A DNA stretch of 64,000 nt, from the NCBI RefSeq assembly GCF_002878395.1, contig NC_061116.1, forward strand, positions 127,399,495-127,463,494, written 5' to 3'. This DNA comes from Capsicum annuum. Its lineage: Eukaryota > Streptophyta > Magnoliopsida > Solanales > Solanaceae. The stretch's first letter is position 1, and each line of letters opens with the position of its first letter. This document shows, in pieces, positions 1 to 11,559 of this stretch. A model generated the notes under the pieces. The model had not been told where the DNA came from. It was given only the letters and a program-made list of their open reading frames with translations, and ran no database searches. A program made the position numbers and the translations under genes.

Positions 1-162
1 CACGCACAAATAAAAATAGATTCACTATATACCTAATAAATCTATTATATCTATTACATATCCGCACCCCCCTACAAATGGTAATAAGGAAAACATAATG
101 ACATAATCAACAATTTAAAAATCATCCCCAAAAATCAATACACATAATCAAATGCATAAAAA

Positions 163-196
<34 letters not shown>

Positions 197-1428
197 CACA
201 CATATATATATATATATATATATTCGAACTAAAAACAAGTATCTCAAATTCCCATTCATTTAACCACACTCCACATCAAGACATACAATGTCAGTATCGT
301 CATACCAACTATAATTGTAAGATAACACGTCATGCCAAAACAATTTTTGTTAACTCGTAGAGAATGGCTCCCTTTGTTCATTAACACACATTGGGAAAAC
401 AAACTCCCTTTGTTGATTAAATATACCATTGTATTTCAAATACCTTTTGATATTATGCAATAGTTTAAGACTAGTTCATGTTTACAAATTCTCACAGTTC
501 TCATAATTAAAACCAATTTCAAATTATGGGGTTGGGGACATAACTACTTCAAAAGTGACAAGTTTGGGAAATCACAATTCCCTACTTCATTCAACATACC
601 CTTGCACCCACAAGTTCAAACCCATATTTAAAACATGGAAATCACAAATCATGAGAAAGTTTGTTCAATTCATAAACATTCAAAAATGCCCAACCTTTTG
701 TTTCAAAAACAACATAAACATTACATGGATAATACTTTAAAACGCATGCATTTACAAAATTTATAATAAGGGAACAACAACATGTCTATAATAGTAAGAT
801 GTACGAAGAGAAACCACCCTTGATAGCCCTAATTGATCAACATTTTAAAAACCATAAGTGTTCTTGACCTTGAGTATTTAAGAGTATTTGACGAGTTACT
901 TAGATGTTTCTAAGAGTTATTGACACTCTAAAAGAGGTTATAAGTCATGGTGTTCTATTTGGTTAAGAGGGAAAATGTCATGTATGCCCTCAACTTAAAA
1001 GCTGAAAAGTACCACCATTGATTATGAGTCAACCTTTGACTCATAGCCACTCTTTACGACTCGTCACCATGAGTCATACCCAAGGTAGTACCATTAAGGC
1101 AAACTACACTGTTATCCTGATGACTCAATGATACCAATCGTAATGAGACCTTACTACTCGTAGGGTCAAGTTGTAGCCAACACAGAACCCAATTTGGGAC
1201 TACACTAGACACCCTACGATTACACCTATTTACTCATAATATCTCATTACTGCTCTTAGTGAGCCACTCGTATTTAGAGAAGAATCAAGCCACAAACATA
1301 TTGGTTTGATTACAACTTGTACCAACAACTCATTAGGATACCCTACGACTCAGGAGGTCGACTCAAAACAAAGGTAGTGAGCTCAAACCTCATGAAATTT
1401 TCAAGGGTCAAATTTTGGGGTGTTTTAA
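1..1428 (-). repeat. Element A 3' LTR (partial)
   Basis: This is the part of the 3' LTR inside the window. It matches the 5' LTR at 6495-8732 and ends at about 1428, just before a pyrimidine run that reads as a polypurine tract on the minus strand. It contains an AT microsatellite (161-223). It also has a cluster of TGAGTCA/TGACTCA words at 1025-1031, 1037-1043, 1070-1076 and 1121-1127. The terminal CA/TG dinucleotide has mutated at this end. Confidence 0.85.
161..223. repeat. AT microsatellite in LTR A
   Basis: An alternating AT/TA tract with small CA interruptions, inside the 3' LTR of element A. The other LTR has a shorter tract at 7105-7126 in the matching region, so the length changed after insertion. 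Confidence 0.9.
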
Positions 1429-1439
1429 TTCTCCCCCAC
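1429..1439 (-). other. Element A polypurine tract
   Basis: The plus strand reads TTCTCCCCCAC, a purine-rich tract on the minus strand directly upstream of the 3' LTR. This is the expected primer for plus-strand DNA synthesis. Equivalent tracts lie at 13718 (B) and 46221 (H). Confidence 0.7.
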
Positions 1440-1604
1440 TTTGTTCATTCATCCTCGAATGATGGGACAAGGCAATTGCTAGGACGAATTGACTCCAAAT
1501 ACCTCTAATCATACCTTTAACAAACTAAAAAAATAAAGATGCCAAAGAAATCAATCTTTCATTTAACAAAGTCAGAAAACAAAGATGTTAAGAATAATAC
1601 ATAC

Positions 1605-2960
1605 TTTGTGCACGATTAACCGGAGCAAAAAATAAGAATGGATACTTGGAATTCATATCCCCTTTGGCTTCCCAAATAGCCTCTTCAACCTTGTGGTTCC
1701 TCCATAGAACCTTTATCGAAGCTACATCCTTCGTCTAAAATTGACGAACTTGCCAATCCAAAATTTCAATTAGGATTTCCTTATATGATAAGGAATCTAA
1801 AATACTAATATCCTTTAAAGGCACAATCTGCGATGGATCACCTATACGCTTCCTCAACATTGACACATAGAATACTGGATAAATGGAGCTCAAACAGGAT
1901 GGAAACTCTAATTCATATGAAGCACCACCAATCCTGTTCAAGATCATGTATGGTCTGACATACCGAGGACTGAGCTTCCCCTTTTCCCAGACCGCATTAC
2001 TCCCTTAATCGGAGATACCTTCAAGAACACCCAATCACTAACCTTAGATTGTAACTCCTTACACCTCACATTCCCATAGGAATTTTGGAGACTTTAGGAA
2101 TCTTTAAGTCTATCTCGAATCACCTTCACCTTCTCCATCATTTAGTAAACCAAATCTGAGCTAAACATCTCTGCCTCACTAACCTTAAACCACCTAATGG
2201 GAAACCCACAAATCCTACTATGTAATGCCTTAAACAGAGCCATCCCAATACTAGAGTGGTAGATATTATCATACACAAACATTATAAGAGGCAAATGATC
2301 AACTCAACTACCACCATAGTTAATAACGCAAGATCGAAGAATATCTTCCAATGTCTGAATAGTCCTTTCTACTTGCCTGTCTGACTGCGGGTGGAAAATA
2401 GTACTAATGCTCACCTTAGTCCCAACATCTTTGAAATGAATGCCAAAAATGAATGAGTACTGATTTTCATGATCTGACATGATAGAAAATGGTGACCCAT
2501 ACAACTTCACAATCTTTTGGAGGAACAACTTCGCATAATCTTTGTCGAATAATTAGTCCTCACTGGCAAGAATTGAGAAAACTTGGTCATCCTATCCACA
2601 ATGACCTACATTGAATAAAACTAGTATCGATATCAAGGAAGACAAATAATAAATTCCATATTAATCACTACCCACTTTCACACAATCAACTTAATCTCTT
2701 GAGTCAATCCACCGGATCTCAAGTGCTCAACCTTCACTTGTTGACACACCATACATTTAGCCACAAAATTGGCCATATCTCGCTTTATATTGTTTCACTA
2801 ATAAATTACCTTAAGATCATGGTACATCTTCATCGGACCAGGATAAATGACATAACTCGAATCAGGAGCCTCAACGAAGATCCTCTCTCTCAACCCATCT
2901 ACATTGGGAACAAATAATCTACCTTGGTACCTCAAGATGCCATCACCACCGATCTTAAAA
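1605..2960 (-). pseudogene. Element A integrase and chromodomain remnant
   Basis: The minus strand carries the 3' end of pol. Reading leftward, an integrase core piece at 2304-2528 includes SDHENQYS and FHPQSDRQVERTIQTLED, the second and third catalytic regions (second Asp and Glu). The integrase C-terminal part lies at 1735-1947 (YELEFPSCLSSIYPVFYVSML). A chromodomain at about 1610-1740 contains KVLWRNHKVEEAIWEA. In active elements integrase inserts the cDNA and the chromodomain targets modified chromatin. The reading frame is broken between these parts by stops and frameshifts, so no protein is expected. The assignment is firm from motif order; exact ends are approximate. Confidence 0.85.
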
Positions 2961-4430
2961 GCTACAACCTTTTATTGACCCACATCTCCCTCAATCTTTA
3001 TTAAGATAGGATACAGTACCTGTTTCTCCTTTATTTCAGCAATAAGGGATGACTTTGCCACCTCTTGAATGAACATACCACCATCCTCAGAGTCCAAGAG
3101 ACGAACTCTAAGGTTATCCAAGCGGTAAATATCTTTCACTAATTTACGCGTATCCTCATCCATATGAGCAAAAATCCCCATATATAACTTGCTAAGAGCA
3201 TCACTAACCATATTAGATTTACTTGGGTGATAGTGGAGACTTATGTCATAATTTTTCAGCAACAAAAGCCACCTCCTTTGCCTGAGATTCAACTTCTTCT
3301 TAGTGAATGCATATTACAGGCTCTTATGATCAGAAAAGATATATACATAGACTCCATACAAATAGTGATGCCAAATATTTAATGCAAACACCAAATCCAA
3401 CAACTCCAGGTCGTGTGTCGGATAACTCTTCTCATGAACTTTCAACTACCTAGAAGCATAGGCCGTCCTTGCTGTGCTGCATCAACACACAACCAAGTCT
3501 CATACAGGATGTATCACAATAGATAACAAAACCATCAGTACCCTTAGGCAGAGTTAAAACCAGAGTTGAAGTCAACTTATTTTTTAACTTCTCAAAACTA
3601 CACTCACAAGCGTTAGACCACAAAAACTTTACCTTCATTTGGGTCAACTTAGTCAACAGGGTAGCTATAGTCGAGAAACTATCCATAAATCTCCTATAGT
3701 AATCAACTAAACCCAAGAAGCTCTGGATATCAGTTGGAGTCATGTGACTATGCCACTTTTTAACCACTGCAACTTTTTATGGATCCACTATCAACCCTTC
3801 ATTAAAAATGACATGACCTAGAAAAGTAACAACCTTCCACCTAAATTTTCACTTTGAAAACTTAGCATACAAATGCTGATCTTTCAAGGTTTGTAACATG
3901 ATACAGAGTGATTGGCATAATATGCCTCAATCTTGGAATACACCGAAAGAACATCTATAAACATGATGATGAAGAAATCCAAAAACTGATGGAAGACCCT
4001 ATTCATCAAGTCCATGAATGCCGTTGGGGCATTAGTCAAACCAAAAAACATAACTGAGAACTCATAATGACCATATTAGGTTTAAAAGGCAGTCTTAGGG
4101 ATATCCATCTCCCTAATCTTTAGCTGATGATAACCAGATCTAAGATCAACCTTAGAGAAATATCTAGTACCCAAAAACTTGTCAAAAAAAATCATCAATT
4201 TGAGGAAGCAGATATTTATTCTTCACTGTAACCTTAATTAACTGACGTAATTGATGCATATTCAAATAGAACAATCCTTTTTATGCACGTACAAAATAGG
4301 ATCACCCTACAGAGAAACACTAAGACAGATAACACCGTTGTAAAAGAGGTCTTTTACTTGTTCCTAAAGTTTCTTCAACTCAGCCAGAGCCATTTTATTG
4401 GGAGGGATAGAAAAAGGATGAGTGTCTAAA
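2961..4430 (-). pseudogene. Element A reverse transcriptase and RNase H remnant
   Basis: The open piece 3450-3767 holds the end of reverse transcriptase and start of RNase H, with SFLGLVDYYRRFMDSFSTIA and GTDGFVIYCDTS; the Asp in YCDTS is the expected first RNase H catalytic residue. The piece 2972-3292 holds the RNase H tail, with NLRQRRWLLLLKNYDISLHY and SNMVSDALSKLYMG. Between 3770 and 4430 the fingers and palm of reverse transcriptase are recognisable only across frameshifts and stops. These enzymes would copy the element RNA to DNA and remove the RNA strand. The copy is inactive. Confidence 0.85.
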
Positions 4431-5000
4431 ACAAGACTATATTGAAATCAATCTCCCTACCCTGAGGGACACTAGGAAGATCATTAGGAAAAACCTTAGG
4501 AAATTCACTAAACACGGGAAAAAATTGCAATGAAGGACCCGCTAAATTAGAATCTTTAACCCAGACCAAATAATAGAAACATCCCTTAGAAATCAACTTT
4601 TGAGCTCTAAGATATGATATGAACCTTCCCTTAGGAACTAGAGAAAACCCTTCACACTCAATGATCGATTCATTAGGGAATTTAAACATTACCTTATGGG
4701 TCAAACAATATAAAGAGTCATAGTATGAGTACAACTAGTCCATCCATAATATGACATCAAAATCAACTATGTCTAACTCTATTAGATCTGCCAGAGTTTC
4801 TCTATCACCAACATATACCACATAAACCTGATAGACTCTTCTGGTAACCACAAAGTCACCTACCAGGGTTGATATAGAAAAAGAAATTGGAAATATCCTC
4901 GGGACCAAAACCAAAATGCACAGCCACAAATAGGGTCACATAATAAAGAGTAGACCATGAATCAAGCGAGCAATACACACCATGAGAGAATAGTTGTAAC
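4426..5000 (-). pseudogene. Element A aspartic protease and reverse transcriptase N-terminal remnant
   Basis: Two abutting open pieces on the minus strand (4735-4929 and 4426-4734) cover the protease end and the linker into reverse transcriptase. The protease signature is degraded: around 4930-4995 the translation reads LDSWSTLYYVT, where related copies in this window have LDPGSTLSYV (element B). The protease C-terminus reads DLIELDIVDFDVILWMD. The linker includes VFPNDLPSVPQGREIDFN, normal for the start of reverse transcriptase in this lineage. The protease would cut the Gag-Pol polyprotein. Loss of the Gly in the active-site region means it would not work. Confidence 0.8.
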
Positions 5001-6285
5001 ATACTAGTGATGACACCGAGAGATGCCTTGGAGTCCTAGAGGGTAGCAAGAGCATACAAGTGACTTCGGCCAATACCGAACTAGAAGTAGAAGCAACACC
5101 CTTCTTTTAGTTTTCCCCAGAAGCAACCTTAGAAGGATAATTCCTCTGCAAATGACTAGTCTTATCATATTTATAATACTTGATCCTCTATTCTTCATAA
5201 AACCCATGGTACACCTGCCTGGAGAATATTAAAAAAGGATATGATTGAGTAGACTGAGCCTCACCAGCCTGATATTGGGCACCCTATGCCTGAAACCCAC
5301 TATCATTCTTGGAATAACGGTCACCCAAAGGCTTTGGATAAAGAGTACTAGTCGTAGATTAGGAACCAGAACTCCTCCACTTCTTCTAATACCATTTTTG
5401 ACCATGACTACCTCTCTGCTGCTGACCTCTACCCTATTTAGAAAATCTAAACTTCTTGTTCTGCCTTGCCCTTATCTTTACCTTCTTCTTTTCTCTTTAT
5501 TAACCTGCTGGATATATACAACCAATTTGGAGTTGTTCATATCCTTGTTTTACAAGGTAGCCTTACTCTCTAAAATCAAGTCATGGGACAACCCAGAAGC
5601 AAATTTCCTCATTTTATCTCTCATACTAGACACTAACTCAGGAGCATATCGAGATAACTCAATGAATTTCAATGCATACTTCTTGACCGCCATTCTAGCT
5701 TGCTTCAGATTAATAAACTTTTTTGCTTTTTCTTCCTTAACTCCTGAGGAGAAAAGTTGTCCAAAAAAGCACTAGAGAAATTATTCCATAGTGTGGATCC
5801 GGTATCATCTCCCCTATACTGTTCCCATTCCTCAGCCATTGGTATGCTACATACTTCAACTAATAGGCTGCAAATTCTACACCTTCCATATTAAAAGCAG
5901 GTATAACCCAAAAGATCTTCTCCATCTCATCAATAAAACCTTAAGGATCCTTCTCAACCTTTACACTAGTGAATAAAAAAGGGCTCAACCTTATAAACTG
6001 GCCAACCCTAGTGGCCTTAAAATATAGAGTAACAAAAGTTGTACTCTCAAACTGAGAAGCTACCAACTGAGCCAACATTTGAATAGACTATCAAAATTCT
6101 GCATTCGACACATCCACTTAAAGAGATCGGGGAAGACTAAAGAAGACCCATAGAAATCTAGGAGGAAAATTAGGAAATGGACCCCTAGACTAGGTCTGTA
6201 CCCTATAAGCAGAGAGTGTCCCATCATTATTGTCCACAAGTAGGATAGAGGTGTTTCCATGAGCTTTAAATTATCTGCGAGGCAT
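5001..6285 (-). pseudogene. Element A gag remnant with lost zinc knuckle
   Basis: The gag start is the ATG at 6285 reading MPRR and then a stop at codon 5. Downstream on the minus strand, around 5640-5560, it reads MRKFASGLSHDLILESKATL, a conserved gag segment. At about 5200-5140 the nucleocapsid zinc knuckle reads YYKYDKTSHLQRNYPS. The Cys positions are Tyr and the Gly positions are Asp or Ser, each explained by one G-to-A change. Gag would form the virus-like particle and the knuckle would bind RNA. The plus-strand 176-residue open frame at 5245-5775 is only the antisense of this gene. Confidence 0.8.
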
Positions 6286-6477
6286 GATTTGAAAAGTGAA
6301 AAAATAGGAATTAGAAAGACTCAAGACCTTAGACTCTATAGCTTAAAATTGAAAAAAAAAAAGGAAAACATTCCTAAATGTCTCGTAGCCTCTCCCTTAT
6401 AAGTATGGTGCGCTATACACCCATAAAAGAGACTTTACTCAATATGAATTTATTGGACACCCAATGACACCAAACTA

Positions 6478-6490
6478 GGCTCTGGTACCA
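6478..6490 (-). other. Element A primer binding site (initiator Met tRNA type)
   Basis: The minus strand reads TGGTACCAGAGCC four bases inside the 5' LTR. It differs by one base from the TGGTATCAGAGC core that pairs with the 3' end of initiator methionine tRNA. This fixes the element's orientation and its 5' LTR boundary. Confidence 0.85.
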
Positions 6491-7104
6491 CCTTTGTCAC
6501 GACCTAAACCAGGGCCTGGCTGGGATGGGTATCTCAAGTCCCATGTGGACCAAAGATCAATCCTATACATAAAAACACCAAATACACCACTCCTATTATC
6601 GACTGAATATCAAAGATATAAAAAGATAGGATTCAGTAGTCTAAGAAATTTTAAATGCATGTCCATAATGAAACACTGACGATCGGCCAACTGATCGACC
6701 GATACCTCCTAATAGCCATAGTATTCCAAGCAAAACCATCTAAATTATGATCCAAAAATGACAATTAATAAAGCATAGGGACATGCCACCGACAATAGCC
6801 AAAAACCAAATCTAAAGTAATAGTAAAAACGTAAAGGAAACCATAACCATGAAATGGGGTATTCTGAAGAATGAAAGCTCACCACTTAAATTTGACTCGT
6901 TAGCTGATCCTGGATCCAAGTCATTGAGTAGGAGAAGTAGAAATATGGCCAGTTCCTGCATCACATGGGGATACAATGTCCGAAGATAGTTAGAGGGGTG
7001 AACATTAACATATAACTCGTGGATAAAGATACCATAATGACATGATCAAAATTTTAAAATTCATCCCTAAAATCCAATGCATATAATAAAATGCCTGAAT
7101 ATGT

Positions 7105-7126
7105 GTATATATATATATATATATAT
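7105..7126. repeat. AT microsatellite
   Basis: A short TATATA tract in the 5' LTR of element A, homologous in position to the longer tract at 161-223. Confidence 0.85.
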
Positions 7127-8254
7127 CACATTTTGGGATAGGGAAAAAGTCTTAACATGCTTTTCAAAACCCTGACCTGGATTGTGTAGCTCAACTGTCA
7201 TATAATAGTACCCACAGGCTAGATGGACCCTAGTGTGTGTAACCACACAAAATGGAGAAGAATCTCATATATATGCATATGGGGGACTCGAACCTCCAAC
7301 TTAAAACTAAGGTGACTTAAGCACCCGATCTTATAATGATTTATGTGGGACTCGAACCTCTTTAATCATGAATTAACAATATGGGGGACTCGAGCCTCCC
7401 TGGTCACTTTGACCCCTACATCGAGAAATGTAATTTCTAGTATTGATCACTTGGACCTCCACTTTCATGACACAGCCTAATTAAAAACAAGTATCACACA
7501 TTCCCATTCATTTAACCACATTTCTATTAACGTGTACAATATTGGTACTGTAATACCAACTACACTTGTAAGGTAACACGTCATGCCAAAATAACTTTCA
7601 TTAACTCGGGGAGACCAACTCCTTTTGTTCATTAATATACATTAGGAATACGAACTACCTTTATTCATTAAATCATACCATTGTATTTCAAATACCTTTT
7701 TTAATCATGCAATAGTTCAAAGATAGTTCAATTTTTCCAATTATTACAGTTCTCATAACTAAACCAATTTCACATTATGGGGTTGGGGACATAGCCACTT
7801 TAAAAGTCATAAGTTTGGGATAATCACAATTAACTAGGTCATTCACTATAACCATGCACCCAAAAGTTCAAACCATATTTAAAACACAGAAATTACAAAT
7901 AAATTATGATAAACTTTGTTCAATTCATAAACATTAAAAAAAACCCAACCATTGTTTCAAAATGAATCTAAACATCACATAAATAATACTTTAGAACATA
8001 TGCTTTTACAAAATTAAGAACGAGGGAAGAGTAACATACCTGTAATAGTATGTTGTACGAAGAGAAATGACATTACGAGCCATAATTGATTAACCTTTTG
8101 AAAACCCTAAGTGTTGTTAACCTCGAGGATTTGAGAGTATTTAAGGAGTTACTTAGATGTTTCTGAGAGGTAATGACACTCTAAAAGAGGTTAAAAGTCA
8201 TTGGGTTCTATTTGGTTTAGAGGGGAAATATATAGGATACCCTCAACTTAAAAT

Positions 8255-8352
8255 CTAAAAAGTACTGCCTTTAATTACGAGTCAACTCCCTTGACTCATA
8301 ACCCTAAAAAGTACTGCCTTTAATTACGAGTCAACTCCCTTGACTCATAACC
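8255..8352. repeat. Perfect 49-bp tandem duplication
   Basis: Two identical 49-bp units lie at 8255-8303 and 8304-8352, each starting CTAAAAAGTACTGCC. The partner LTR has only one unit (around 1000-1050). The duplication therefore arose after this element inserted, and its perfect identity suggests it is fairly recent. Confidence 0.95.
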
Positions 8353-8731
8353 ACTTCTTATGACTCGTCGCCACAAGTCATAAACAAGGTAGTACCATCA
8401 AGGCACCCAACACTGTTATCCTTAGTACTCAATGACACCAATTATAATGTGACCCTATGACTCGTAAGGTATAGTAGTAGCCAATAAGAAACCCAATTTG
8501 GGATATACACTAGACACACTATGATTAAACGTAACGACTCGTAACATCTCATTATTCTCTTAGTGAGCCACTTGTACTAAAAGTAGAATCAAGCTACAAA
8601 CTTACTGGTTTAGTTATGACTTATTCCAATGACTCATTAAGATAACTTACGACTCAGGGGGTCGAGCCGTATTAAGGGTAATGAGATCACAACTCAGGAA
8701 ATTTTCAAGGGCCAAAATCCAGGGTATTTTA

Positions 8732-8772
8732 GTATGTATGTATATATATGTGTATATATATGTATATATATA
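8732..8772. repeat. TG/TA microsatellite at the element A boundary
   Basis: A mixed TGTA/TATA tract directly abuts the outer end of the A 5' LTR. It obscures the insertion junction and any target-site duplication. Confidence 0.85.
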
Positions 8773-10744
8773 AGCATGTTGTACCAAGGGGAGATGGATA
8801 AAAGAACACCAAAATGAGTTTCCTTGAAAACCTAGTAAAGTTAATACACGATCCACTATATAAAAAGAGTACTACATAGTGTCAAATATACATCATAATC
8901 TCAGAATATAAAAAATAAGACTATCAAAACAACAAAAGGAGAAGGATCAACTATGGAGTCTAAAAGTTCACCAAATGTTTGACCAACAAAACAACATGAG
9001 GATGTCGTCAATGGTGGTGACTCATACTCAGATCTATATTAGGAAAAAAGAGGTAGAAATGTAGTATGAGTACCAAAACCATAGGTACTCTATAGGCATC
9101 ATAAGCTAACTGAGGTAAATTAAAGTATAAAAATAAATACAAGTGCAAGTATTTAAACCTAAGTCAATAATAAAGGGGGCAGAAATGGAAATAATATGCT
9201 ATACTAGGCAAATAAAATAGGATGGAAGCAAATAACTCAGAAGAAATAGTAAAAGCTAGCTATAACCTAACTAGACCCCCATAATCCTAAAAGGCACACA
9301 CAAGGATAAATAAACTCAATCAAGTCTCTATAATCTTGGTAGGTATAAGAAAAGAGTAATACTAATTTAAGGATGGGATAATAACAATAATGAAAGTAAA
9401 ATAAGACAACATGTCTGATATGCATACCTGATAGTCCTTTCTAGTAATAAGAAGAAACCTTATCAATTTACATAGTATTTTCAGTCCTATATCAATATTA
9501 GTAAATGTAATAATTGTTGGACTTGAATTGAAACTAGAGAATAATGTCATGATTGTAAATGCTAGACTTAAACTAGAACTAGAGAATAATATCATGGGAG
9601 TAAATGTCAGACTCAAACCAAAACTGATATATAATGAAAATATGCCAGGCGACAAACTCAAACCAAAAGTGCTAAGAAAGCTAAAAGCAGTGACATCCTA
9701 AAATCATAGTCTATCACAAGTACATTTAATCCAAAATTCCAAGTTTTGGACGAGCCAAACTATTAAGTAGAAGTATATTCCAATTAATAAGCAAAAAAGT
9801 GCAGTTCGAGGTCAATTAATACTCTACCCAAGGTAATAGAACTAAATAGGCATATAATAATTATCTAAGTCAACCTAAGCATAGATGAACAACATAAACA
9901 ACTATCATTTAGGTCTAAAGGAATGTTATTCTAAGCATTCAATCTTAAAGAGGTAGTAGGGACTACACCAGTTCCAAAAACCCAACCTAAGACAAATACC
10001 TACCCTAACCTAAGCTAAGATTTCTCAATCCTATCCTAAGGCACTAAAAGGGTTAAATCTAGTTCTAAAAGATAACCATAGGGTAACATAATCGAAAAAA
10101 AGAAGCCGAATTCTACTCGAAAAGGGCCCCTAATTAGCTAATCTAGTGGATAATGCTAAAAAACTATCTGATTCATACAAAACCCATCCAAAACTTGAAA
10201 AATAATCTAATAATACCATAAGAAAACATAATCTGAGAGAAAGGCAAGCCAACTCACCTACAAATGCCAAAAGCATATAAAGTGCTTAATGCTAGAGCTT
10301 TTTTCTTTTAGAAGCCCTCGACTGCTGCCATGCTATTAAAATAATGTTATAAATGAATGGATAAGAATATCAATACCCATATTTCATATTTATGCTTTGG
10401 GTAAAAAATCAAGATAAAATCTCCCATAGGGCCTATAATAAGATCACAAAATTGACACTAGCACAGAGTCCCTCAAAGCTCAAGGACTCACTTGCTCCAA
10501 AATTGAGTATGATCCAAGCCCCACAACAACCCATAAATACTCCCAACTATTAACAAGAAATAAACAAGCAAATCAGAGAATTAAACAAGAATTAATTGAA
10601 AACATAGGAAATTAAGACAAAGAGATAATCAAAATAATACCCCCAACTCAATCCCAACTTCAATTTTAACAACTCTCGTACTAATTTTGAGTGCTTACTC
10701 TCTCCAATAAATGTTTAAATTTCAAATTTAAGAAATAATATATA
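8773..10744. other. Unassigned AT-rich stretch, possibly LTR-derived
   Basis: No coding signal survives on either strand. The part at about 9040-9130, with words such as AGTATGAGTACCAAAACCA and AGCTAACTGAGGTAAAT, resembles other plant LTRs. Its position next to a minus-strand integrase fragment (10745-11559) would fit a 3' LTR with an internal deletion, but I could not find a second copy in the window. The minus-strand open frame at 9362-9661 is produced by a 45-bp tandem repeat and is not taken as a gene. Confidence 0.4.
9513..9647. repeat. Three degenerate 45-bp tandem units
   Basis: Units lie at 9513-9557, 9558-9602 and 9603-9647. The first two share ACTAGAGAATAAT and a following TCATG; the third is more diverged. 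The 45-bp period is a multiple of three, so it keeps one frame open for 100 codons on the minus strand. Confidence 0.8.
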
Positions 10745-11559
10745 TACACTACCTAAATCATTCACACCAATTGTTTGTAAGTTTGGCAATGAAAATTGGT
10801 GCTAAGATTAACCTAGGAACCCAACTCCTCCTATAATGTCTTATAAAACTAGAAGTAAACTAAGAGACTCTATCTAAAATAATAGACACGACACCCCATA
10901 AAGGTGAACCACTTATCAAAAATATATCTAAGCCATCTCTTGGCACTATAGGAAGTCTAAATAGGGATAAAATGGGATTACTTGGTCAATCAATCTACTA
11001 TGAACCAAATGCCATCAAACACACGAGAAGCATGAGGCAAACCTTCTAGTAGTCCATAGTAACCCGCTCCCACTTCTACTCAGAAATAGATAGCCTATAA
11101 AGCAAACCACCTAGTCTCGGATGTTTGGCATACACCTAATGACAACACAAACACCGAGATAAAAAATCTATTATGTTTTTCCTTATATTGCTCCACTAGT
11201 AATGTTTTCTCAAATCTCTATACATTATATTGTCCTAAGGAGAGTAGGATATTTGGAGCTATGAACCTGTTGACGTTTAAACTGAATGAAATCTCCTACC
11301 TTAGAATATAATAAAGCCATCAAATATCAATTTAATCTCTGAGTCTGAGGTATCCCTCCTAGACTCAGCCTTCCATACCTGATCTCAAATGCCAGACAAC
11401 CTATTATCTATAAGTAGTTTGTATCAAATCTAGTCTAATAAGGTTAACCTAGAATCCATACTAGCAAGAACCCTTATAGGTATTAAATGTAAAATCAAAT
11501 CGTCATATTGGATAAGTACTAGATATCCAAGGGCAATGGTCGCTCCAAAACTAAAAAAG
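10745..11559 (-). pseudogene. Element G: Ty3/Gypsy RNase H-integrase fragment
   Basis: Translating the minus strand from 11559 leftward across stops gives an integrase-like path. It passes through a spacer after RNase H, a zinc-binding region whose Cys and His positions are partly lost, then KWERVTMDY around 11090-11065 (first catalytic Asp region) and FIVDWLTK around 10985. It ends with NLSTNFHCQTYKQLV near 10800-10750, where the catalytic Glu is not kept. The wording differs from A, B, C and E (DWLTK type), so G is a different Gypsy lineage. Its right side is cut by the LTR of element B at 11560, consistent with B having inserted into G. The gene is heavily decayed. Confidence 0.65.

Larger units (their letters stand above)
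1..8732 (-). mobile_element. Element A: decayed Ty3/Gypsy chromovirus (Tekay/Del-like), left end outside window
   Basis: This is a minus-strand LTR retrotransposon. Its 5' LTR lies at 6495-8732, its primer site at 6478-6490, and its gag-pol remnants read leftward from 6285 to about 1605. A purine tract (minus strand) sits at 1429-1439 against the partial 3' LTR at 1-1428. The two LTR copies align recognisably, for example around 240-440 and 7485-7690. The domain order ends with a chromodomain, which is typical of plant chromoviruses. Every coding part carries stops and frameshifts, so the copy is dead. The target-site duplication cannot be checked because the left end is missing. Confidence 0.9.
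6495..8732 (-). repeat. Element A 5' LTR
   Basis: The full 5' LTR is about 2238 bp. On the plus strand it starts TGTCACGACC and ends near GGGTATTTTAG, where element B's LTR has GAGTATTACA. It carries an AT tract (7105-7126), repeated GGGGGACTCGA words (7280-7400), a 49-bp tandem duplication (8255-8352) and TGAGTCA/ACGACTC-type motifs. The internal end is precise; the outer end is inferred from alignment to the other LTR. Confidence 0.85.

Noticed and set aside
5245..5775. Longest open frame in the window (176 codons, plus strand)
   Set aside because: It is the antisense of element A's gag; the minus strand here carries recognisable gag blocks and no family resemblance is seen on the plus strand.
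9362..9661. 99-codon minus-strand open frame that could be a small secreted or repeat protein
   Set aside because: It is open only because of a 45-bp tandem repeat in AT-rich, LTR-like DNA.
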